This document shows positions 1 through 5,033 of a stretch of DNA of 6,282 bases, piece by piece. Below the pieces are notes generated by a model that had not been told where the DNA came from, did no database searches, and worked only from the letters and a program-made list of their open reading frames with translations. Source of the stretch: Nitriliruptoraceae bacterium (GTDB lineage: Bacteria > Actinomycetota > Nitriliruptoria > Nitriliruptorales > Nitriliruptoraceae); contig SLLJ01000270.1 in assembly GCA_007134165.1 (NCBI GenBank), forward strand, positions 1 through 6,282, read 5' to 3'. Position numbers and translations under genes: made by a program. Position 1 is the stretch's first letter, and each line of letters begins with the position of its first letter.

Positions 1-186
1 AGTGCGCAGCTGGCAAGGTGTTGACAATGCCGATGGCTGCGTGGCATCGTTCGGCGGCGACGCGCGCGTCCATTCTCACGCCTCACGGCCGGGGGGTGCC
101 GTCCTGTCGAGATCGGTCGTCCCGTTCCCCGTGGGCCTCGGCGCCGCCCCCAGCGGCCCGACCTGCCGCCCGAAAGGCGACCTCCC
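1..186. other. Non-coding leader upstream of the baeRF gene
   Basis: No gene could be supported here. The frame of the downstream gene is closed by TGA at 22-24 and has no ATG, GTG or TTG between that stop and 187. Short open frames on both strands have Arg/Pro/Ala-rich compositions typical of shadow frames in GC-rich DNA. The stretch probably holds the 5' untranslated region and promoter of the gene at 187, but no convincing -35/-10 pair is visible. The end of an upstream gene could lie just outside the window. Confidence 0.5.
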
Positions 187-1254
187 ATGCTGCTCGACCT
201 GCTCCGCGCCCACGTCGGGCAGTTGACCATCACCCTCACCGCCTCTGGTGAGGATCTGCCCAAGATCCCCGACGCGCTGACCGCGACCGTGGGCAGTCTG
301 ATGAGGATGGCCGAGGATTGGATCGTCGCCCAGGAAGCGCTGGACCGGACGCAGCGACTCGACCTGCTCGGCCGATTGCCCGACCCCGAGGATCTCGTCG
401 CCCGCATCCCTCCGCGCCACGGCGTCTGGATGTCGGTGAGCGTGGATGCCGATCCGCTGATCGTCCCGCTGTCGCCGGGGGTCCGGGCCACCAAGCGGGT
501 CGTGGTCGATCACCGGGTGGCGCTGCTGCGTCCGCTGCTCGAACACGAGCAGCAGCCCCGCGAACTGCTGGTGCTGACCCTTTCGGAACAACAGGCTGAC
601 CTCGTCGTACTCGACCTCATCAGCCGTACGCTCGAGCCGGTGGGCGATCCGTTCCCGATCGCCTCCCCAGGGGATCAGGCCACCACCCAGGATCGGTCGG
701 ACACCTGGCAACTCCGAGAGCAGCGACGTCACCACTGGCGCCGCGTCGCCCAGGCCGCACATCGGGCCTTCGAAGTCCGAGACCTCCCCATGGTCACGGT
801 CGGCGTCGAACGCAACCAGTCCTTCCTGCGGGAGGTCTCGGCCTGGGCTGACGAACTGACGATTGCCGTGGCCGCGGCCCCAGACCACCTGCGCGAGCCC
901 GATCTCATCGGCCAAATCCTCAACGCCGCCGAGGAGCACCAGCAGCGACGCATCGACCAGATCCGCAGCCTGATCGATGCCCGAAGGGGCAGGGGCCAGG
1001 TGGCCACCGGCCTGACCAACGTGTTCTCCGCTGCGGTCGCGGGGCGGATCGACACGCTGGTGCTGGTCGACGGGCCACCCGTCGAGGGGTACCGGACCCC
1101 AGGCGGCCGCCTGCTCGCCGTGAACCCCGGCGACGGTGAGCACGTTCCCGATGTCTACGCGCTGGGAATGGCCGAGGTCGTGCGTCGGGGTGGTCGGGTG
1201 TTGCTCGCTCCCGAGGGCACCCTGGCGGCCAGCACCGCAATCCTGCGCTGGTGA
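187..1254 (+). CDS. baeRF-like (bacterial eRF1/Vms1-related) protein, predicted ribosome-associated factor
   Basis: This 355-residue soluble protein has no signal peptide or membrane segment. Its layout fits the bacterial archaeo-eukaryotic release-factor-like (baeRF) family. An N-terminal region carries hydrophobic strand patterns at about 79-95. A segment at about 108-142 (HRVALLRPLL...LLVLTLSEQQADLVVLD) matches the family's usual 'replace, then read out' strand. A basic helix follows at about 176-195, then the family-like stretch PMVTVGVERNQSFLREVS (201-218). The C-terminal eRF1 domain-3-like region ends in AGRIDTLVLVDG (285-296) and TAILRW (350-355); families in this group commonly end in a similar IFRY/LLRYA motif. 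No GGQ peptide-release motif is present. Relatives are predicted to act on stalled or idle ribosomes, and actinobacterial members (the Rv2629/Balon group) include hibernation factors; that role here is inference. The ATG at 187 is the only start after the in-frame stop at 22, and AAAGG (173-177) lies 9 nt upstream. The exact baeRF subfamily is uncertain. Confidence 0.82.
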   Translation: MLLDLLRAHVGQLTITLTASGEDLPKIPDALTATVGSLMRMAEDWIVAQEALDRTQRLDLLGRLPDPEDLVARIPPRHGVWMSVSVDADPLIVPLSPGVRATKRVVVDHRVALLRPLLEHEQQPRELLVLTLSEQQADLVVLDLISRTLEPVGDPFPIASPGDQATTQDRSDTWQLREQRRHHWRRVAQAAHRAFEVRDLPMVTVGVERNQSFLREVSAWADELTIAVAAAPDHLREPDLIGQILNAAEEHQQRRIDQIRSLIDARRGRGQVATGLTNVFSAAVAGRIDTLVLVDGPPVEGYRTPGGRLLAVNPGDGEHVPDVYALGMAEVVRRGGRVLLAPEGTLAASTAILRW

Positions 1255-1317
1255 TCCCGCCGATCCCGTACGGCACTTCACGCCGGGGGTGGCCGGGCCC
1301 GCAGCCGTAGCGCAACA

Positions 1318-1341
1318 CGTTGCCGACATCCACCGGCAACG
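1318..1341 (+). terminator. Hairpin downstream of the baeRF gene (candidate terminator)
   Basis: CGTTGCCG (1318-1325) and CGGCAACG (1334-1341) form a perfect 8-bp inverted repeat around an 8-nt loop, starting 64 nt after the baeRF stop codon. No T tract follows, so it would be a U-tract-less terminator or an mRNA 3'-end stabiliser. A second hairpin lies 8 nt further on. The structure is directly visible; the function is inferred. Confidence 0.4.
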
Positions 1342-1349
1342 GCGATCAC

Positions 1350-1368
1350 CCGGCCGTCGTCAGGCCGG
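1350..1368 (+). terminator. Second hairpin in the convergent spacer
   Basis: CCGGCC (1350-1355) and GGCCGG (1363-1368) form a 6-bp all-GC stem with a 7-nt loop, immediately behind the 1318-1341 hairpin. A short GC-only stem is expected fairly often at this base composition, so its weight comes mainly from being paired with the stronger hairpin between two convergent genes. Confidence 0.28.
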
Positions 1369-1489
1369 AACGCGGCTCCGACAACGCCACCGGCGGATCG
1401 GATGACGCCTGAGCGGACAGCGCTCCGAGCAGCAGCAGATCGGCCGGCAGTCCGCGAGGGAACGGACTCCAGCGCGACCCACGATGACG

Positions 1490-1530
1490 CCCCCCGCGCG
1501 GCAGGACCTGCGGTCGCGCATCGCGGGGGG
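1490..1530 (-). terminator. GC-rich inverted repeat abutting the CoA-transferase stop codon
   Basis: CCCCCCGCG (1490-1498) and CGCGGGGGG (1522-1530) are a perfect 9-bp inverted repeat. Position 1530 directly adjoins the minus-strand stop codon (1531-1533). The 23-nt loop contains a nested small hairpin, GCAGG-A-CCTGC (1501-1511). Its place at the end of the minus-strand gene suggests a terminator, possibly active in both directions between convergent genes. There is no T tract on the minus strand beyond it. Confidence 0.42.
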
Positions 1531-2751
1531 TCAGTCCCGTGCTCGTGGGCCCGACAGAGGTCCGGTTGGGCCGGTCAGCCAGGTCCGCAGTTCGTCGCGG
1601 TGTTCGTCGAGTCGAGGAGGCGGGCGGCGGTAACTCGTCGGCGTCTCGGACAAGGTCACTGGGTTGCGGATCGAGGGCACCGCGTTCTTTCCCTCACCGA
1701 CTTCGACCACCGGTTCCAGGCCAAGGGCGGCGGCCAGGGCGACCCCCTCGTTCACCGTGTTGATCGGCCCGCCGGGCAGCCCCCGCGCACGGAAGCGGGC
1801 AAACCAGTCGGCGGTGGTGCGGGTGGCCAACGCGCATTCGAGCACCGGACGCAGCACGTCACGGTTGACGGTGCGGTCGCGGTTGGCACGGAAACGTTCG
1901 TCGTGCGCCACCTCGGCGATGTCCAGCACCTCGCAGAGCAACCCGAACTGCCGATCGTTGCCGGCGATCACGATGATCTGGCCGTCCGCGGTCGGCATCG
2001 GCTCATACGGGAAGATGCTCGGATGGGCGTTGCCCATGCGCGAGGGCGTCTGGGCGCCGGCCACCGCCGCGCTGGTTTGGTTGACCAGCCCCGACAAGGT
2101 GGCGGTGAGCAGGTCCACCTCGACGTGCTGGCCCGTGCCCGTTGCTCGCCGATGCTCGAGCGCCGCGAGGATGCCGACGGCAGCGTGCAGTCCCGCAAAC
2201 ACGTCACACACGGCGACGCCGGCGCGGTAGGCCGGTCCGTCGGATTCGCCGGTCATGCTCATCATCCCCGACATCGCCTGCACCATCAGGTCGTAGCCGG
2301 CGAGATCGGCACCGTCGCCCGCCGTCCCGAACCCCGAGATCGACGCGTAGACCACCCCGGGGTTCGCGGCCCGGACGCTGGGCTCATCGAGCCCGAAACG
2401 CGCCATGCCACCGGGACGCAGGTTCTCGATCAGCACGTCGGCCCGATGGGCAAGCGCATGGGCGACGGCGAGGTCCTCCGGATCCGCGAGGTCGAGCGCG
2501 ATCGATCGCTTGTTGCGGTTGACGCCGAGGTAGTAGGTGGACACACCGTCACGCACCGGCGGCATCCAGGCGCGGGTGTCGTCACCGGACGGCGCCTCGA
2601 CCTTGACGACCTCCGCACCGAGGTCCCCGAGCAGCATCGTGGCGTAGGGGCCGGCCAGGATCCGGGAGAAGTCCGCGACCAGCACCCCGGCCAGCGGTCC
2701 AGGCGGCGACGCGTGGGGCGCCTGCGGCGGAAACGGAGGTTCGGGGCTCAT
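1531..2751 (-). CDS. CaiB/BaiF family (class III) CoA-transferase
   Basis: This 406-residue cytoplasmic enzyme is predicted to move CoA between an acyl-CoA and a free carboxylic acid; some members instead racemise 2-methylacyl-CoAs. Family hallmarks run in order: GVLVADFSRILAGPYATMLL with GDLGAEVVKVE (about 22-52), NRNKRSIALDL (78-88), DVLIENLRPGGMARFGLD (105-122), YASISGFG (135-142), GYDLMVQAMSGMMSMTG (152-168), and GQHVEVDLL further on. Asp154 in GYDLMVQA aligns with the catalytic aspartate of the family (Asp169 of formyl-CoA transferase, Asp156 of methylacyl-CoA racemase). Length is normal. The frame is open 30 codons further upstream (to 2841), but the ATG at 2749-2751 is preferred. It has GGGAGG about 8 nt upstream, and the extra N-terminus would be Arg-rich and unlike the family. 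Residues 2-20 are Pro-rich and precede the conserved core. The gene stands alone, convergent with the baeRF gene and divergent from the amidase gene, so its substrate cannot be deduced. Confidence 0.94.
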   Translation of the reverse strand: MSPEPPFPPQAPHASPPGPLAGVLVADFSRILAGPYATMLLGDLGAEVVKVEAPSGDDTRAWMPPVRDGVSTYYLGVNRNKRSIALDLADPEDLAVAHALAHRADVLIENLRPGGMARFGLDEPSVRAANPGVVYASISGFGTAGDGADLAGYDLMVQAMSGMMSMTGESDGPAYRAGVAVCDVFAGLHAAVGILAALEHRRATGTGQHVEVDLLTATLSGLVNQTSAAVAGAQTPSRMGNAHPSIFPYEPMPTADGQIIVIAGNDRQFGLLCEVLDIAEVAHDERFRANRDRTVNRDVLRPVLECALATRTTADWFARFRARGLPGGPINTVNEGVALAAALGLEPVVEVGEGKNAVPSIRNPVTLSETPTSYRRPPPRLDEHRDELRTWLTGPTGPLSGPRARD

Positions 2752-3037
2752 GGCTGGCCTCCCGGATCGAAGCTGGACGATGAACGAAGGACGAAGGACG
2801 GCGCGCGGCGCAAAGCGCCGAAGGCCCGCTGCCGGACGCACGACGCTCGAAGCCAGCGGCGGGTGGCGGCCGAGGGCGGCGGGCGGCGGGCCTGGACCAG
2901 CGGCGGCGGGTGGCGGCCCTGGACCAGCGGCGGCGGGTCGCGCCTACCAGCATGGCAGGTCGGCCCGGCATCCGGAGCCGGCTACCGTGGCGCTGGCGAC
3001 CGGGTGGCGGTAGACGGCACAGCCCGGCACCCGGAGC
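2752..3037. other. Divergent intergenic spacer between the CoA-transferase and amidase genes
   Basis: The spacer separates two divergent genes and should hold both promoters, though no clear -35/-10 pair is visible. Near the minus-strand gene are the GGGAGG ribosome binding site (complement of 2757-2764 region), a doubled ACGAAGG motif near 2784-2797, and a small hairpin CGGCGC-AAA-GCGCCG (2806-2820). The middle is G-rich and contains the 27-bp tandem repeat listed separately. Open frames crossing it encode Arg/Gly/Pro-rich sequence and look non-coding. TAG at 3011-3013 closes the amidase frame upstream. Confidence 0.5.
2891..2939. repeat. 27-bp tandem repeat, about two copies plus a degenerate third
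   Basis: A unit beginning CCTGGACCAGCGGCGGCGGG starts at 2891 and again at 2918, a period of 27 bp. The second copy is identical to the first through the following T and then diverges. A degenerate relative containing CCAGCGGCGGGTGGCGGC lies upstream at 2853-2870, lacking one CGG. The G-rich strand is the plus strand. Nothing shows that it is translated. Confidence 0.75.
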
Positions 3038-4672
3038 ATGACGACCCAAGGTAGACCGATCCGCATGTCCGCCGCACCCGCGTTCCCAGCCCGACGTGGC
3101 TGCCGGCATCGGCTGCGGTCAACGGTGGTGGGCATGCTTGCGGTGGCGCGGAGGGTGTTGCTGACCGTGGCGCTCAAGGTGGCACTGACCGTGGCGCTGA
3201 CCGTGGCGCTGACCGTGGCGCTCCCGGTGACGCTCCCGGTCGCGCTGCTCGCCGCAGGCACCGAATCGGGAGTCAGCGCCAGCGGTACCCAGCCCGCTGC
3301 CGCGTCCGACGCGGAGCGCTGGTGCGCCGTCGCAACCCGCCCGGCCAACCGCTACCTCGACGTCGAAGCCGACTCGGTGTTCTGCCAGCACATCGCCTGG
3401 CTGGCCGAGGCCGGAATCACTGAGGGGCGGGCCGATGGCAGCTTCGGGCCGGGCGATTTGGTGCGGCGCGGGCAGCTCGCGGCCTTTCTGCACCGTGCCG
3501 CCGGCCGCCCCGAGGTTCCCGGTCCGCCGGGCGTGGCCGACGAGCATCAAGACGATCACGATCCGACCGTCCCCGTGTTCGTCGACGTGTCCGCCGACCA
3601 CGTCTTCGCCGATGCAATCGGCTGGCTGGCGGCCACCGGTGTCACGACCGGACGTGTGGACGCCACGTTCGGGCCCGACGAGCCGGTCACCCGCGGACAG
3701 GTCGCCGCCCTGCTCTACCGGTCGGCCGGGCGACCCGCCCACCCGGTCGCCGTCGCCGATGACCTGCCGTCGTTCGTGGACGTTCCCGCCGACCATGTCT
3801 TTGCCGAGGCGGTGACGTGGCTGGCCGCGAGCGGCATCACCGTGGGCCGCGACGACGGCCGATTCTGGCCTTCGGCGCGGCTGACCCGCGGACAGATGGC
3901 GGCTCTGCTGTGGCGGGCCGATCAGCTCGAGCAGCACGGCAGCGTGCCTACCGAGGACGAGCTCGACCCATCAGCGTTCGATCCGGTCGTCGAGCCCGAT
4001 CCGCCACCGCCACTGGCCGGGCGGCTGATCGCCATCGACCCAGGCCACAACGGTGGGAACTTCGACGCACCCCACGTCATCAGCCGACCCGTCGACGCCG
4101 GGGGCTTCACCAAACCGTGCAACACCACCGGGGCGGTCGCGGCCGATGGCTATCGCGAGTCGAGGTTCAACTTCGAGGTGGCACTCACGCTGCGCGACGA
4201 ACTCGAACGGCTCGGTGCCGAGGTCGCCCTGACCCGCACCGACGACCTCGGGGTAGGACCGTGTATCGACGTACGTGGCCGTTTCGGCGGTGAAGTCGAC
4301 GCCGACCTGCTGCTCTCCATCCACGCCGATGGTGCCCCCGCTCGCGCCCACGGCTTCCACGTCATTCGGCCCGGGCCGGGCCGGGTCGCCGACCCCTCGG
4401 TCGTGGCGCCGTCGGGACGGCTCGCCGTGGCGGTCCGCGATGCGCTGGTCGACGCCGGGTTCCGCCCCGCCAACTACCTCGGCACGAACGGGCTGGTGGT
4501 GCGCGAGGACCTCGCGACGCTGAACCTGTCGACGGTCCCGGTGGTGCTGCTCGAAGCCGGCAACCTCGGGAACCCCGAGGAGGCGGCCCGTCTGCGTGAC
4601 CGGGCGGTGCAGCGCGAACTGGCCACTGCGCTGGCGGCGGCCGTCAGCCGCCACCTCGAGGCCGAGGGCTGA
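3038..4672 (+). CDS. Exported SLH-domain N-acetylmuramoyl-L-alanine amidase (Amidase_3)
   Basis: This 544-residue secreted peptidoglycan hydrolase should cleave the bond between N-acetylmuramic acid and L-alanine of the stem peptide. A basic N-terminus and a long hydrophobic segment (about 33-72, LTVA repeats) form a signal peptide or anchor, with a possible cleavage site after VSA (79-81). Three SLH modules follow at about 106-155, 181-230 and 246-295, each with an F/Y-x-DV start and an (R)RGQ-x-AA end. A Pro/acidic linker (about 308-326) leads to the catalytic domain (about 329-541). Predicted zinc ligands are His337 (IDPGHNGG), Glu374 (GYRES) and His429 (SIHAD); the catalytic glutamate is Glu506 (LLEAGNL). 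The domain resembles mycobacterial Ami1 (Rv3717), including KPC-NTTG (Cys361) and GPCIDVRG (Cys409). Cys96 and Cys116 could form a second pair. The start is unsettled. ATG 3038 has GGAG only 1 nt upstream, ATG 3065 has AAGG 13 nt upstream, and ATG 3134 gives the most compact signal peptide. TAG at 3011 bounds the frame. Confidence 0.93.
   Translation: MTTQGRPIRMSAAPAFPARRGCRHRLRSTVVGMLAVARRVLLTVALKVALTVALTVALTVALPVTLPVALLAAGTESGVSASGTQPAAASDAERWCAVATRPANRYLDVEADSVFCQHIAWLAEAGITEGRADGSFGPGDLVRRGQLAAFLHRAAGRPEVPGPPGVADEHQDDHDPTVPVFVDVSADHVFADAIGWLAATGVTTGRVDATFGPDEPVTRGQVAALLYRSAGRPAHPVAVADDLPSFVDVPADHVFAEAVTWLAASGITVGRDDGRFWPSARLTRGQMAALLWRADQLEQHGSVPTEDELDPSAFDPVVEPDPPPPLAGRLIAIDPGHNGGNFDAPHVISRPVDAGGFTKPCNTTGAVAADGYRESRFNFEVALTLRDELERLGAEVALTRTDDLGVGPCIDVRGRFGGEVDADLLLSIHADGAPARAHGFHVIRPGPGRVADPSVVAPSGRLAVAVRDALVDAGFRPANYLGTNGLVVREDLATLNLSTVPVVLLEAGNLGNPEEAARLRDRAVQRELATALAAAVSRHLEAEG
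3161..3244 (+). repeat. 12-bp tandem repeat encoding the hydrophobic core of the amidase signal segment
   Basis: Seven consecutive 12-bp units are in frame with the amidase gene. Units 1, 3, 4 and 5 (3161-3172, 3185-3196, 3197-3208, 3209-3220) are identical, CTGACCGTGGCG, encoding LTVA. Unit 2 (3173-3184) encodes LKVA, unit 6 (3221-3232) LPVT and unit 7 (3233-3244) LPVA. The repeat therefore makes up residues 42-69, nearly all of the hydrophobic region. Because 12 is a multiple of three, gain or loss of a unit keeps the frame and only changes the length of the hydrophobic segment. Confidence 0.92.
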
Positions 4673-4755
4673 CGGCCGGCGCGTCGGGGGTCGTGCTGCT
4701 GAGCGGCGTGCCGTGGGGCGGGGGCCGTGGGGTGCGACCGGCTTCAAACGTACGA

Positions 4756-4899
4756 AACCCCCGCCCACGCAGGTTTTCGCGCTCGCGCCGCCACCGTCGG
4801 CGCCCACAACCCCCGCCCACACAGGTTTCGCGCTCGCGCCACCGCCGTCGGCGCCCACAACCCCCACCCACGCAAGTTTCGCAACGCCACCACCGGAAC
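4756..4899. repeat. 51/52-bp direct repeat array, two full copies and a partial third
   Basis: Copies start with AACCCCC at 4756, 4808 and 4859. Copy 1 is 52 bp, with one extra T in its GGTTTTCGC; copy 2 is 51 bp. Copy 3 matches for about 22 bp and then degrades into CCACCG-type sequence. Within each unit AACC...GGTT (AAGTT in copy 3) forms a short inverted repeat; in copy 1 it is AAACC (4755-4759) with GGTTT. Copies 1 and 2 also share TTCGCGCTCGCGCC and GTCGGCGCCCAC. The copies differ at only a few positions. Confidence 0.85.
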
Positions 4900-4982
4900 C
4901 ACCGCCAGCACCACCACCGCCACCGGCACCACCGCCGCCACCGCCACCACCGGCGCCACCACCGCCGAGGCCAACCCGACGG
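4881..4982 (+). repeat. T-free, C-rich CCACCG-like low-complexity tract
   Basis: My count over these 102 nt gives 57 C, 23 A, 22 G and no T. Most of it is irregular CCACCG/CCACCACCG sequence. It follows the direct repeat array without a break and lies 209-310 nt downstream of the amidase stop codon. In RNA form it would be C-rich and largely unstructured, like a Rho-loading (rut) site, so a Rho-dependent terminator for the amidase transcript is possible. The minus strand is rich in GG pairs. The composition is observed; the function is inferred. Confidence 0.7.
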
Positions 4983-4998
4983 TCACACCCCCCTCGTA

Positions 4999-5014
4999 TC
5001 GTGGAACTCCACGA
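4999..5014. promoter_or_regulatory. 16-bp dyad upstream of the VWA gene (candidate operator or leader hairpin)
   Basis: TCGTGGA (4999-5005) and TCCACGA (5008-5014) are perfect 7-bp inverted arms around a 2-nt centre, ending 19 nt before the ATG at 5034. The compact dyad could be an operator for a dimeric regulator. A weak -10-like TATCGT (4997-5002) overlaps its left arm, with no good -35 element. As RNA, the 2-nt centre is too tight for all pairs to form. A direct repeat CACGAC (5010, 5015, 5028) occupies the rest of the leader. Confidence 0.4.
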
Positions 5015-5033
5015 CACGACAATCGGGCACGAC

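Larger units (their letters stand above)
4673..5033. other. Repeat-rich spacer between the amidase and VWA genes
   Basis: No gene is supported in this 361-bp stretch. It holds, in order, a G-run cluster (4686-4690, 4715-4718, 4720-4724, 4729-4732), a 6-bp palindrome CGTACG (4749-4754), the 51/52-bp direct repeats, a C-rich T-free tract and a 16-bp dyad just before the VWA start. Open frames crossing it on either strand translate to low-complexity Thr/Ala or Gly-rich sequence and continue out of frame through the flanking genes. They are best read as by-products of composition. Confidence 0.6.

Noticed and set aside
21..50. Possible promoter: TTGACA (21-26) followed 18 nt later by CATCGT
   Set aside because: The -35 is a perfect match but the -10 matches only 3 of 6 consensus bases, and it lies about 140 bp before the gene. 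Not enough support to list as a feature.
76..1329. A 417-codon minus-strand open frame antisense to the baeRF gene
   Set aside because: Its translation has no family pattern, and the plus strand gives a coherent baeRF-type protein with a bounded start and Shine-Dalgarno-like sequence.
2752..2841. 30-codon upstream extension of the CoA-transferase
   Set aside because: The added residues are Arg-rich and unlike the family, and the GGGAGG site is placed for the ATG at 2751 rather than 2841.
1402..3054. A 550-codon plus-strand open frame lying antisense to the CoA-transferase
   Set aside because: Its product is Arg/Gly/His-rich with no recognisable domain, while the opposite strand encodes an unmistakable CaiB/BaiF enzyme with all family motifs and a good ribosome binding site. 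Long antisense frames are expected in GC-rich genes.
4756..4899. CRISPR array
   Set aside because: The 51/52-bp units are directly adjacent with no unique spacers between them, and no cas gene is present.
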